Positions 22,590 to 33,189 of a stretch of 64,000 nucleotides of DNA are shown here, piece after piece. Positions within the stretch are counted from its first letter, which is position 1. The number at the start of each line of letters is the position of its first letter. A program made the position numbers and the translations under genes. Where the stretch lies: positions 434,001-498,000 of the forward strand of contig JAMYGW020000001.1 in assembly GCA_025617375.2 (NCBI GenBank), written 5' to 3'. This DNA is from Acarospora socialis (lineage: Eukaryota > Ascomycota > Lecanoromycetes > Acarosporales > Acarosporaceae). Below the pieces are notes generated by a model. It saw nothing but the letters and a program-made list of their open reading frames with translations. It searched no databases and was not told where the DNA came from.

Positions 22590-23253
22590 GTAGTGAGAAG
22601 TCAACCGCAGATTAGAATGCGCTGTTAGTGAAGTTTGTGGAACGAAGAGCAGGACTAGGCGAGAGGTTCCAACAGAAAGAGAAACAGTATTTGAGTAATC
22701 AAAAAGGCAGCCAAGAGCATGAGACTTGGTGAGGTATGATTTGTAACCAGGCTCTCATATATGACACGCAGGGAACAAATCTATTCATGGTGGTGTGAGT
22801 TGGCAGCCGTGAAGAGTGGAATCCCTGAATTTGCGTAACTTCATAGTACCTAAGGTCACTTCAAAGATCGATGAAATACCAGGTAATAAAGAATGCTGAT
22901 GAACCCAGGTCATTCGATAGGTTCACATCACTCTACAAGAGCACCGAAGTTTCACAATGCTCATGAGAAGTCACAAGGTTGATAGAATAGATTATAATAT
23001 TTATACATTCCACATCTTTAGGGCAGCGAACAGCTGACCTATTAGTAACGCCAAAAGAGCCGCAACCATGACAACAATAGTAAGGTTCCCGCAGAGCCTC
23101 CGAGATGATATCACAAGCATTCTTGAAACGGCTCCTACTCGAGCGTTGCTTTCCTCCTTGTCGTATCCCGCCAACAATGGTTTCCAGAATTCCCATAGTT
23201 ATCTATCTCAATTTACAATATCAATCGTGCATAGTACTAGAATAAAGAAAATA
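22590..23253. other. Spacer between the DUF4243 relict and STE14
   Basis: About 660 bp without a supported gene. It separates the accessory block from conserved genes and should contain the STE14 promoter. Confidence 0.5.
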
Positions 23254-24257
23254 ATGGACACGTCAAGCACTCCTCTCGAGCTCGACCCCGGCACCCCAAT
23301 TCCCTCACTCCCACCTACCACACCTCACTCCCAACCGACATGGACGTCCACCACCAACCACGACAGCGCCACAAACGGCCACACCTCTATCCCCACACCC
23401 ACTCCCGCCCGAACGCAAACCGCACCAACCCTCGACCCGACCAACCTCCCACACGCGCCCAAATCTCTCTCGGGCATCTCCCTGCGCGCCTTCCTCCTCG
23501 GCCTGACCCTCGGCACATCGACGCTCCTCACCCTCCACCTCCTCCTCAGCACCACCTCCCCGCTCTGGCGCGTCCCCTTCTTCCTCGCCACCCTCTCGCT
23601 CTTCCACTTCCTCGAGTACTGGACGACCGCAACCTACAACACGCGCTTCGCCTCCATCTCCGCCTTCCTGCTCAGCCAGAACGGGAGCGCGTACAACATC
23701 GCGCACACGACCGCCATGCTCGAATGTCTGCTCACCAACACCCTCTTCCCGGACGCGTCCTGGCTGGGATTCGCGCGCGGGCGGCCGGTGCTCGTCGCGC
23801 TCGGAGTCGCGATGATCGTCGTGGGCCAGGGCACGCGGACGGTGGCGATGGCGCAGGCGGGGGGGAACTTCAACCATACGGTGCAGATGAAGAAGAATGC
23901 GGGGCACGAGCTGGTGACGGGGGGCGTTTACGCGTGGTTGAGGCATCCGAGCTATTTTGGGTTTTTCTGGTGGGGCTTGGGCACGCAGGTGGTGTTGGGG
24001 AATGGGCTGTGCTTGATGGGGTATGCGGGGGTGTTGTGGAAGTTCTTTAGTTCGAGGATTGCAAGTACGTGGACTCGTCCCCTTTTTCTACTCCGTCTCC
24101 CGTGTCTGAAGGTTTTCTGTTGAAGGAGTGGCTACGTGCTGTACCGGACTGGCTGACCGGGAGTATAGGAGAAGAGGAGTTGCTCATAAGGTTCTTTGGC
24201 GAGGAGTATGTCGATTATCGACGGCGGACGTGGGTTGGGATTCCATTCATCGGTTAA
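23254..24257 (+). CDS. STE14: Protein-S-isoprenylcysteine O-methyltransferase (STE14/ICMT)
   Basis: ER membrane enzyme that methylates the C-terminal prenylcysteine of CaaX proteins such as Ras and a-factor-type pheromones. Two exons: 23254-24064 and 24169-24257, 299 residues. The N-terminal 80 residues are low-complexity, Thr/Pro-rich. Membrane segments follow, then the conserved catalytic core: HTVQMKKNAGHELVTGGVY, LRHPSYFGFFWWGLGTQ, and after the intron EEELLIRFFGEEYVDYRRR with a C-terminal GIPFIG. The RHPxY and EE motifs bind S-adenosylmethionine and are intact. The ATG at 23254 is preferred; an in-frame upstream ATG at 23068 would add 62 residues of non-conserved sequence. The gene is strongly GC-rich at third positions compared with its neighbours. 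Confidence 0.88.
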
Positions 24258-24813
24258 TTGATCGACCGTGTCACACTACCATGTTGTTGGCTCTGTATGG
24301 ATCGAGCATTTTCCGGCGTGTTGAGCCCTGGCGTTGCTTGCTCTTACTTTGCTTGAGAGCTGGAGTAATCTGCCATAAACTACATGCATATCCTTAGGCG
24401 CTTCACAACATTTGCTTTTGATCATACTTCTAGACTTTTTCTTCATCCACCGGGACGCCCTGCAACCCGCTCGCAGCATCAATCAATGACCAGCTGGAAC
24501 GTCACTTTCAGCTCCGGATATGTTGGCATAAAGGAGAAATCACTACGCATCGTATCACACAGCTGCCGGATCCAGAACGACGATGCCCATTGTGTGAATC
24601 TGTCTCGTCCGCAGTGCCTAGCATCCAGAATGCGCGGTCCCTCGAGCTTTTATCTCGACATATTTCGGCCAGGCATATATAGACACATCTAAGCGGAGAA
24701 GCCAAGCCCATCATTCCACCATTACACGTATCCCCACCGTTCACCACCGTACAGACCTCGCCCTCAACCCCGCCTCACCCGCCCAACCTTCCCACCTCTC
24801 AAACGCCCCCCCC
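24258..24813. other. Convergent 3' spacer, STE14 / MGST3-like
   Basis: About 550 bp between two gene ends. No gene is supported. A run of C near 24808-24815 abuts the MGST3-like stop codon. Confidence 0.5.
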
Positions 24814-25379
24814 CTACGCACTCACCATCCTCCACCCCACCAACGCACTCATAACCCCCAACCCCAACTGCGGTACAAAAAACACCAGTCCCGGAATCCT
24901 GCCCCTCCCCTCGCTCTTCCCCTCACTCACGTACCCCAACGCATACACGACCCGCGCGACACACCACGCGACGCCCATGGCGCTCGCTATGAGCGGATAC
25001 TGCACCCCGGCCAGCAGCAGCGACGCGACCAGAGACGGCTGGTTCTCGAGGTAGTTGGCGTGGGCGCGCTGCGCGCAGTTGAAGAGGTAGGCGGCGCGGT
25101 TCGTGGCTGTGATTTCCTGGGGGGCGTACGCGTTCGGGTGCTTGATGCCGGCGGCGCGCCGGTAGCCGCCGGCGAATTCCGCGTGCCAGAAGGCGAGGAA
25201 GGTGCTGGCTGTGGCGGTGAGGATGACGTAGCTGGGGAGTGGGGTTAGTGGAGCGTGGGAGGGAGAGGGAGGCTGCGGGAATAGGGATCGGGATCGGGAT
25301 GGTGGAGGGAGTGGAGAGGTTGGGGAGTGGAAGGGGCGGCTTACCCGTATTCGTTGGGGACGGTGAGTGCGAAAGGCAT
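24814..25379 (-). CDS. MAPEG protein, microsomal glutathione S-transferase 3-like
   Basis: Four-helix membrane enzyme of the MAPEG family, expected to conjugate glutathione or reduce lipid peroxides in ER or mitochondrial membranes. Two exons: 25379-25345 and 25231-24814, 150 residues, the usual family length. The start reads MPFALTVPNEYG and is spliced to YVILTATASTFLAFW. The family signature NCAQRAHANYLENQP contains the conserved Arg and Asn residues of the active site. Hydrophobic segments follow at SLVASLLLAGVQYPL, VAWCVARVVYALGYV and GLVFFVPQLGLGVMSAL. A GTGAGT lies next to the stop codon, so a further tiny exon cannot be excluded. Confidence 0.87.
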
Positions 25380-25944
25380 GTTGAGGATTGAGTGGTTCGT
25401 AATAGTGCTTTGGTGTTGCGTTGGTTGAAGGCTGTTGGAGGAGAGGGAGAGGCGAAGGTACACGTTTTGCGAGGCTTTAAACCTAAGCGTCGGTGGTGAG
25501 GTTGACCCGGTGCCCGCTTCATCTCATATGAAACCACGACCTCATGCAACGTAATCAGGAGGCAGGCAGTAGTGCCCGGTGCAGACAATTACTAATTACT
25601 GCTTATTGATTTCTTCCATCTGATTCTGTAATCGACTCCTCAGGGACGTTCTGACAGCGATGATGGAAACAGCAGTTGTAATGTTGTTCTAAGAACAGGA
25701 GCAAAACCATTACTATTATCAATCCTAGACGTGAGATTAATAATTGAGAACCGTCTATGAATAATCTGCAACCTCGATAGCCGTTCTCAGACCCCAGCTG
25801 GACTCCCCTCCGCCTCCGTGTAAACTCCATGTATATGATTGGAAGGTCTATCGCACCCAAAACACCTCCAGTTTAACGGATACGCCAATTCCAGGCAGGA
25901 CATTTCGTATGTATTCATGGCGTGTTATGGTGTCGAGACGGAAC
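25380..25944. other. Spacer between MGST3-like and fasciclin genes
   Basis: About 565 bp separate two minus-strand genes. It should contain the MGST3-like promoter; I see no other feature. Confidence 0.5.
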
Positions 25945-27319
25945 CTAGAAGGCGTTGATAGAATAGAAGATGGTTCCAAGCGCGATAGCACCTGTCATAA
26001 GCCACTGCACCTGCAAGGCCACGGCTGCGCTCTTCTTTGTGGACGAGGGTGACGATCCGGAATCTGTGCTCGACGACGCCGAAGAGTCGGTCGTCGTGGC
26101 CGCCGAACCCATATCTGAGACCGCAAAGGAAGATGACACTGCATCACCGGTTGGGGAGGAGCTTCCGAACGAGCTGGCCGATGATGGTAGATCGGAAGTG
26201 AAAGGAACGTTGGCAATAGCGGTGCCCGGGATTATGGGAGCTTGGGTCGGGAGGGCGGGATTAGGCTGTACGCCGGTTGCGTTGTAGTCGAGGATGCTAG
26301 ATAAGGGTTATGTGCTGGACAAAGGCACGGACTTGAGGACAGAACTTACTTGTCGATGACGTGCAGGACGCCATTCGAAATGAGCAGATCTTGTTGCAGG
26401 ACCCTGGCGCTATTGACGAAGATGGAATTGCTCGCTACGGTGATGGATAGGTTCCCTCCTTGCAATGACTTCAAGACCGTCCCGTTCATCAGGTTCGACG
26501 AATATCCGACAAAGTTGCTGCCGTTCACGATATGATAGTCGAGAATCTTGGCAAGCTCGTAACTGCTTATGTTCGCGAGGGAGCTACCGATTCTCTGGAA
26601 GGCAGCGTTGCGTGGCGCGAAGATGGTCAGGTCGGTTTGTGTGTCGACGTAGTTATCGATGGAAGCATTGACAGCGGCTCCACCGGCCGCGGTGAGGTTG
26701 AAAGTGGACACAGTGTTTAGGAAGTTTTGTGGTGGGATCAGGAATGAGTCGATGATGTGGACGAGACCGCCGCTGAAGCTCAAATCCTAAACGTAGACTT
26801 AGACCTCTCGCTCCAACGCACGTTGAGACAGAGGGAGAGGCGTACAGAAGCTATCAAGCTTGACCTCGACCCCAATCCCGAAACACAGACGATATCACCT
26901 CCAGCCTGCTGCACAACCCCTACGGTTTGCCCGCCAGTGACATTCGAGTAGGTCTGATTGTTCATCCATGTTGGTAAGAATTGAAAGGAACCGTTGAACG
27001 ACCCGGCGGGATGTGTGCCATTGATAACATGGTATTTCAACACTTCCCTGACGATGTCGCTGTTGTTCGTTTCGAATGGGCCGCCAAGTGAGGAATAGGG
27101 TATCTTTTCAAAAGCGGAATCGCTCGGGGCGAAGATGGTAATATCTTTGGAGAAGGAGAGAGCAGCGTAGATATCACCATAATTATTAACCAGCGTGTTA
27201 AACTCGGTCAGGTTGGTGTTGTTCTTCAGGAACTGTGTGAGGTCCGGTGGTTGCTGTTGGGATTGCGCGGCCGCGATTGCGGCAATTGTAGCGACGATGC
27301 AAACGAGTGTGGAGCGCAT
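25945..27319 (-). CDS. GPI-anchored cell-surface protein with two fasciclin (FAS1) domains
   Basis: Predicted cell-wall or plasma-membrane adhesion protein. Three exons: 27319-26846, 26786-26350 and 26296-25945, 420 residues. A signal peptide (MRSTLVCIVATIAAIAAAQS) is followed by FAS1 domain 1, with the H1 block ITIFAPSDSAF and the central YHVINGTH. FAS1 domain 2 has LTIFAPRNAAF and YHIVNGSNF, ending in NGVLHVID. A Ser/Thr-rich linker and a C-terminal hydrophobic stretch (LMTGAIALGTIFYSINAF) preceded by small residues fit a GPI-attachment signal. Many N-glycosylation sequons are present. The first intron (26787-26845) falls inside the end of FAS1 domain 1, joining SRSSLIAS to DLSFSGGLVHIID. 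Confidence 0.88.
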
Positions 27320-27793
27320 GTTGGCTCAGAGCTGAGGATATAGAGTGAGAGAAAGAGAGCAACAGTGAAATCTGCAATAACAAGCTCGCAGCCCTTGGTA
27401 AAGAGTTGACGGCGAGGATGGAATAGACAAGGAACAGGGGTAGGTGTGACAAGCAGGTGGCCAATGTTCTCGAAATGGACTCATCAATGATTAAACTCTA
27501 TTCATCAGTGCAACCGCAGATCAAGAAAACACTGAAACGGATATTATAATTGGTGTAACAGTTGCTGTTGCTTCTTTCTAGCGAATCAGAGAAGCACCAG
27601 GGTCGCAGCCTCACAGGCGTATGTAGTCAGCAAGGCTGTCGGTCAGTAGCCTCAGCCTCTTCTGGGACCACTATATCTGGTCCATCAGTCCCATATTTTC
27701 ATCTAGAGTTCAGCGTATCTACATCCTCTTGTCTTTCTACAAGTTTACAGTATCAAGCCATTGTGAAGGATATCTTCAGTTTCTGACGCTACT
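27320..27793. other. Divergent spacer, fasciclin / unknown protein
   Basis: About 470 bp between two divergent start codons. It should carry both promoters; nothing else is visible. Confidence 0.5.
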
Positions 27794-29863
27794 ATGTCTT
27801 CCAACGCGCTTCAGATTGGACCAGCATGGCAGAATGATACCCCGACGTTCGTCCAAAATGGTCAAGTTGATTGGGTGGCCTTCGGAAACACGCTCTGGTC
27901 AACATCCTCTGCTGTTCTTCAACGTTTCGCATCTGCTGGGGTCCAGCCGGTCACCTACGGAGCTGGGCTCGCGCTGGCCAGTCAATTCCAGCTTGATCGT
28001 GTTGGCAAGCAGCGCATGCACGACGTTTTGATCAATCTTCGAGGTGCCGGCTCACTCGGGAGACTGCTTTGGTTCGGCTTTGGTGTTCGAAGTTTTGTGC
28101 GGGTAATGGCGGATACCGACATGGGAGTCAAATGTGTGGCGTTGTGTTCATGCCTAGTGGAGATACATAGTGAAGATGTATCAGCTTGGATTCTTGAGGA
28201 GCTCTGGAAGCTGTACGAGTATCCCCAAGAATATCTACCGTCACATGCTCAGTTTGTGGCACTGGTCAAAGCATGTTCAGGAATACTCATAAGGACGTCG
28301 TTCAGTCGCACTATGGATCGCATGGTTGGGCCTAGGCTAGATGGTGGTAGGGTCTTACCAACAACATCAAACATCGGGGATGTCGCCAAAGCCATCCAAG
28401 GTCTTTTTCACATATCAAAGGGTACAATATCCAGGATCTCTGTTGTTGGGGGCAAGGAAGGTGCTTTTATAGCTGTGTTTGCCTCATGGTTGTTCAATCT
28501 CAAAGTTCATGTTGAAGATGAAGCAGGCGCAGTGACATATGAAGATACATATCGGGAGGGATCGCAAGTAGCTGTGACCTACTCTGACAACGTTGACCTT
28601 TACCCTTTGCAAGTTTTGAGTACTACATACGTTCTACGCAAGACTGATGACTTATTTATTCGCGTTGAAGATAAAGATCAACTTTTTTTGACGCTCAGGA
28701 CCCCTTGGGAGGGTTGTCTAGCTAGGGTATTTGGTGCAGCTTTTGGTGACTTGATCAAGCTACCTCATATACTGGGTGGATTTCTTGGTAGCGCAGCACG
28801 CGTGTACACGGCTCTTGCCATGGGCGAAAGCAATGTTGCCGAATTCGAGCGGCATGCTTTCTTCGACTTTGCTGAAGCAGCTTACGGTCGAGGTTTTGTG
28901 ACTGCCGCAACCACTATCTTTCCGGAGCTGGCTGGTGCCAGCAACTTGTTAAAAACGATGCAAGAGGCAACAGATGCGTCCTTGGAAGAAGCTGTCAGAA
29001 CGATTGAACAGACCTTACTCAATCTGTCACAAGCATGCAAATGTACCCGCTGCTCTCCTCCCAACACGAAAACCGAGGCGTCTTGTCTTTTCCTCATGGC
29101 TCTCTGCATCCGTTCAATGGTGTCAGCAATAAGCTGCACAGTAAGGGATCCAGAACTACTACCTACAATCAAGGGTATTCGCCAAATATACAATAATATC
29201 GACACACGTTCGTGGCGTGTGACGGAGGTCTCGGGAATGAAGTTTCTTTGCCTTGTCCTCGGTCTAAGGCCCCAGAGTGCATACGAGACAGGATGTGTTG
29301 AGCATTTGGATTTTCTGTGTCACCCAGTTGAAATATTCAGTGGTTATGGGTATCGCAGTGATTATGGTCGTGAAACCACCGTCAGTTTGGAACGCGGTTG
29401 CTGCATGGCCACAGTCCGACAAGGAATATGTTACTATCTCAACTGCCTGCACTGCATAAGTAGCCAGGCAGAAGTGGTGCGCATGGTCCACATCCTTCCC
29501 GGTCACATCCAGATGAAGGATCGGCAAGTCAATAACATCTACGATGCCCCCAACCCTAGCGATGACACATTGCCGGCATTGACCGCAATCCAGTTTGATA
29601 TGGTTAGAGAATATGATCCGAGCAGCATGATCGAAGAGCCACGAGCAGATTCCATCAAAATCGAAGCGTTCGGCCTGGAGAAAGCAACTGAACAGGACCT
29701 GGTCGTTTTCTATACCCTATCGATGCGTGGAGAGCCTACGGTCAGGTACAGACCGGCCTATGCTGCCTACACAATCCTCAGGCAGACGGGGATTGTGAAC
29801 GGACTCTGTGCAAAACGCAGTTGGCTTTCCCTTGCGGTCTTATTCGGAAAGGTTGGCAAGTGA
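27794..29863 (+). CDS. Large protein of unknown function, possibly frame-disrupted near its C-terminus
   Basis: I do not recognise a catalytic domain. The single open frame encodes 689 residues from MSSNALQIGPAWQNDTPTF. It has no signal peptide and no clear membrane helix. Its start resembles a family of fungal hypothetical proteins that begin with a similar WQNDxPTF block followed by VDWVAFGNTLW; this is from memory. A Cys cluster, CKCTRCSPPNTKTEASC, lies around residues 415-431, and further Cys and His residues lie in GCCMATVRQGICYYLNCLHC. From about 29800 the next frame also looks coding (LAFPCGLIRKGWQVN, then LRRDECVACST) and stays open to 30093. This hints that the natural C-terminus lies in that frame, lost here by a small indel or assembly error. 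The gene has no intron, unusual for this window. Confidence 0.7.
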   Translation: MSSNALQIGPAWQNDTPTFVQNGQVDWVAFGNTLWSTSSAVLQRFASAGVQPVTYGAGLALASQFQLDRVGKQRMHDVLINLRGAGSLGRLLWFGFGVRSFVRVMADTDMGVKCVALCSCLVEIHSEDVSAWILEELWKLYEYPQEYLPSHAQFVALVKACSGILIRTSFSRTMDRMVGPRLDGGRVLPTTSNIGDVAKAIQGLFHISKGTISRISVVGGKEGAFIAVFASWLFNLKVHVEDEAGAVTYEDTYREGSQVAVTYSDNVDLYPLQVLSTTYVLRKTDDLFIRVEDKDQLFLTLRTPWEGCLARVFGAAFGDLIKLPHILGGFLGSAARVYTALAMGESNVAEFERHAFFDFAEAAYGRGFVTAATTIFPELAGASNLLKTMQEATDASLEEAVRTIEQTLLNLSQACKCTRCSPPNTKTEASCLFLMALCIRSMVSAISCTVRDPELLPTIKGIRQIYNNIDTRSWRVTEVSGMKFLCLVLGLRPQSAYETGCVEHLDFLCHPVEIFSGYGYRSDYGRETTVSLERGCCMATVRQGICYYLNCLHCISSQAEVVRMVHILPGHIQMKDRQVNNIYDAPNPSDDTLPALTAIQFDMVREYDPSSMIEEPRADSIKIEAFGLEKATEQDLVVFYTLSMRGEPTVRYRPAYAAYTILRQTGIVNGLCAKRSWLSLAVLFGKVGK

Positions 29864-30829
29864 ACAACCGCGAGGTTGCCACCATTCGACCCAAATCACA
29901 GGCTCACAATATGTGCTTTGTGTGGCCACAGATGAGTGATGTGGCACGTTGCATGGTAATCTATCAGAGTTCCTTGCGAAATGAGGGAGTGTATCTGCGT
30001 CGTGATGAGTGTGTGGCCTGTTCTACTGTGACTCTTGTTCAGATGGCTCCAGAAACTGGGCTTCTGCCCTATAAAGTGGTACACATCTTGTGATTTCTGT
30101 TATGACACAATTGAATAAACAGCAGACAACAATTCTTTTAATATCTGCTCTGGAAAGAAGAGTCTTATAGGTCTCTAGAAATTGAGAATCAACCTGTAAA
30201 ACAATGTGACTCCACTGAACACTACTCTAGAACCGGTCTGGAACCTTGTCTTTAAAAACCCATATTTTCTTTCTCATTTGCATAAGTTTACATTTTTAAA
30301 GAGAATGAGATTGCACCTGATGCCAAATTGTCATCATGTATAAGATGTTATCAGAGGTATAGTGATCTCTCAGGAGTTCTATGAATGGACAACAACGCAT
30401 GCATCTTGATCTGTGCTCTGAATGGAAATCTTGGAAAGTAGGTTTCAAGGTGCTCGGAGGTAAACGTCAATGAACTTCGTTACCGCAAAAACGATCAGTT
30501 GGTGTCGCTGCCAATTGTGGAAGCAGTCAGCGTGATGGTGTTGACTAAGGCCCTACGATAGGTTCCACACCAAATTATGATCTGCACATGGGGATTGCAT
30601 ACGGATTACGAGTTCATAAGGTACTGTACTTTGTAAGTACGAGTTTCGACAGGTAGGGGCGGCATGTCCTATTACCGGTCGTCGGTTGTATCAAAGTAAA
30701 TTTGCGAAAGCGAGTTTTTGGGAACCACCTAGAAAGCCATCCGCTGCAGTTTCCCACATTGACATCACTTAGGAGTGGGCTATAGGATAATAGACTAACA
30801 GTATTGGTACACTTATTATCAAACATGTC
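29864..30829. other. 3' spacer, unknown protein / MRH4
   Basis: About 970 bp between convergent genes. The first 230 bp may be the displaced C-terminus of the unknown protein; the rest is moderately AT-rich with no supported gene. Confidence 0.5.
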
Positions 30830-32731
30830 CTATATCAAGGCTTGGCCCTTGAACATCCCTTCCCTGACCTCCCTCACCACATCTCGTCGGTCACCCTTAC
30901 CAACCAAGACGATGCCCCTGCCTCGTCTTCCCATCCGTCCAGTACGACCGAGCCGGTGGATGAAGTCGATCGTCGAGTGAGGGACATCATAGAGAATGAC
31001 ATGTCGGACAGCCAGGGTATCGATACCCCGTGAACCGAGGTCGGTGGTCACAAGGACCTTGGTGTTCGGCAATACGCGTTTAGTCGGGGCTGCTGTCTTG
31101 TTGACCGGAAGATAATTCGGTGCACCTGAAGCTGCAGGAGTAGGCGATGCAGGCGTAGCTATTGAGGCAGTCTCGGTTGAGTTGTTGGTGAAAGCCGAAA
31201 GGATCTCTGATTGTCGGCTCTCGGGAGTGTCGCGACTCAATGCAACGGCGTCAACGCCCTTGGAGATGAGGTACTCGGTCACTTCGGCGGTCTTCTCTCG
31301 CTCGTTGACGAACACGAGTATGCGCTTCACTTCGACCCTATCTTTGTCGACTTCTCCGTGGCTTATAGCATGTTCCGCTGCGGCTTTACCAATCGACCAG
31401 ATCGTGTCCGCACAGGCTAGGTTCTTATTGCCGCGGTATGGTTCTTTCTCTACGTCCACAACACCAAGCTGTACCCGTCGAGGTATGGCATGCAGGTTAG
31501 GTGTGACAAGTCTCCGCATGTCGGGGAACCGTTGCTGCAGGTATGAATCTAGGCTACGTGGGATTGTTGCGGAGCACAGTATCAGTTGTTTCAGAGAAGG
31601 GGTAGCGCGGTCGATTATCGCCGAGGTCATGGGTGAGAAGGAGCGATCTAGAAGAGAATCTGCTTCGTCGATGATGAGATGTGTGACACGGCTTAGAATA
31701 TTCGGATCGCTCTCAGCAATGCTCGCCAGTAAGTGAGGCGTGGAGATGAGAATGTCGATGCCACTGGGTGAAAACAAGCGGTTGCGGATGACTCGTCCGC
31801 TATACGCAGACGAGATCAGTGCCGATCGGAATTTGGCAGTATGAGATAACCTTTTCGTGAGGTTGCCGACTTGAGTAACTAGCTCTGAAGTGGGAAGCAG
31901 GATAATCGCTCGCGGTCGACCTGTAGTCGGGTGCGGTTGGTTTGATAGAGGTGGTGCCTCCAACTCGAACTCGTTCTGCTTGCTCCTCTCTTCTTCTAAC
32001 TTCTGATTGTATGCCTCTATGTTGGCGTCAACGGCTTCAGCACGCTTCACGGCGTCGAGCGTTGGCAAGAGGTACGCCAATGTCTTCCCCGAACCTGTCT
32101 CCGCAGCCAACAGGAATTGCTCCATTGCTGCGTCACGGTCACCTTTCACTCTCTTTCCGCCCTTCTTTCCATCGCTCCTTAGTAGCGCTGGTATGGCAAG
32201 ACGCTGCACAGGCGTTGGGCTGACATCGTCCAACCCTGGTAGAGCTTGGGTTGATATCGAATCTCGTACTATGGGCAATAGCGGAAATTCATCGAAGGTT
32301 TCGATCTCGTTGATTTGACCCTTGACGGTAGTACGGTGACCGTAAGACACTGGGCTCAAACTTCGCTGCATCTTCAACGCCTTGAAGCCCCCAGAACTAC
32401 TCTTTTCACGCTGGCCCCCTTCTTTGCCGCCAAAAGAACGCTTTACTTCCGCCATCGAACGACGTTCCGGCACATCACGAATACGTGCTTCGCGCTGATT
32501 CATACCACCAAATGGACCCGCTTGCTTTGATCGCGCCGGCTTCGCATCCGATCTCGTGCGCGGTGGTGGCTGAGAAACTTCTGGCGACAGAGTCATCCGT
32601 GAGGGAACCCGGCGTTGTAGCTGGGCCATCGACCTCGTGGGTGGCCATGATACCCCCGAGGTTGCTTGGTATGGTCTCGGATAGACATGATTCTGGCACA
32701 AGACACAGATCGAGCCCCCGAGTTTTGACAT
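30830..32731 (-). CDS. MRH4: Mitochondrial DEAD-box RNA helicase MRH4
   Basis: ATP-dependent RNA helicase needed for assembly of the mitochondrial large ribosomal subunit. It is a single exon of 633 residues. The N-terminal 130 residues are basic and low in acidic residues, consistent with a mitochondrial presequence plus linker. Helicase motifs in order are AAETGSGKT (motif I), IIDEADSLLD (motif II), CSATIP (motif III), TTDLGSRGID (motif V) and HRLGRTGRMGRRG (motif VI). The SATIP variant of motif III and the long insertions around the helicase core fit MRH4 rather than cytosolic DEAD-box proteins. An insertion rich in Ala, Thr and Pro lies between motifs IV and V. The gene shares a divergent promoter with the BUD4-like gene. 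Confidence 0.86.
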   Translation of the reverse strand: MSKLGGSICVLCQNHVYPRPYQATSGVSWPPTRSMAQLQRRVPSRMTLSPEVSQPPPRTRSDAKPARSKQAGPFGGMNQREARIRDVPERRSMAEVKRSFGGKEGGQREKSSSGGFKALKMQRSLSPVSYGHRTTVKGQINEIETFDEFPLLPIVRDSISTQALPGLDDVSPTPVQRLAIPALLRSDGKKGGKRVKGDRDAAMEQFLLAAETGSGKTLAYLLPTLDAVKRAEAVDANIEAYNQKLEEERSKQNEFELEAPPLSNQPHPTTGRPRAIILLPTSELVTQVGNLTKRLSHTAKFRSALISSAYSGRVIRNRLFSPSGIDILISTPHLLASIAESDPNILSRVTHLIIDEADSLLDRSFSPMTSAIIDRATPSLKQLILCSATIPRSLDSYLQQRFPDMRRLVTPNLHAIPRRVQLGVVDVEKEPYRGNKNLACADTIWSIGKAAAEHAISHGEVDKDRVEVKRILVFVNEREKTAEVTEYLISKGVDAVALSRDTPESRQSEILSAFTNNSTETASIATPASPTPAASGAPNYLPVNKTAAPTKRVLPNTKVLVTTDLGSRGIDTLAVRHVILYDVPHSTIDFIHRLGRTGRMGRRGRGIVLVGKGDRRDVVREVREGMFKGQALI

Positions 32732-33189
32732 TATAACGGTCTACAAAAACCCTCACAGAAGTCTAGGTTTAATAAGGGTCAGAATAAATTGGTACGGGAG
32801 ACTGGAGATGCAATCATGGTCAGTCTCGGTTTTCAGCGCTCATGGTTCTTTGAACTGCCGTATTGCTGTGGTGACACTAGCGCCTCCGGGTTTCCGCTTC
32901 CCACCTTATATGTGGACGTGACTGCCGGGCCTCTGTTTTGGTGACCACCTCACCTCCATCAGCCCGCTCTTTCATTGATCGAAACGCATGCTGGCTATAG
33001 CTCCGCGAATAAGCCAATTACAACAATCTCACTGAATTCATTCTTTGATACTTTAACTCGTCACGGCTGGGCCCAGCAGACTTAGTTACATTCCGCGTGT
33101 TTATTTTCGGCTGCGATACTCCATACTGCAGACCACAACGAATGGTCTGAGCGTGCACGGCGTAGCACTGGGTATCTTGAGGTACAGGC
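32732..33189. promoter_or_regulatory. Bidirectional promoter region, MRH4 / BUD4-like
   Basis: The two genes are transcribed away from each other across 458 bp. No specific site is claimed. Confidence 0.45.

Noticed and set aside
23305-23946. Long minus-strand frame opposite STE14
   Set aside because: It is antisense to a well-supported methyltransferase, arises from its GC-rich third positions, and reads as an Arg/Glu-rich sequence without family features.
24923-25588. 221-codon minus-strand frame overlapping the MGST3-like gene
   Set aside because: It is a Pro/Arg-rich shadow in a different frame. The MAPEG motif NCAQRAHANYLE is in the other frame and is interrupted by a normal intron.
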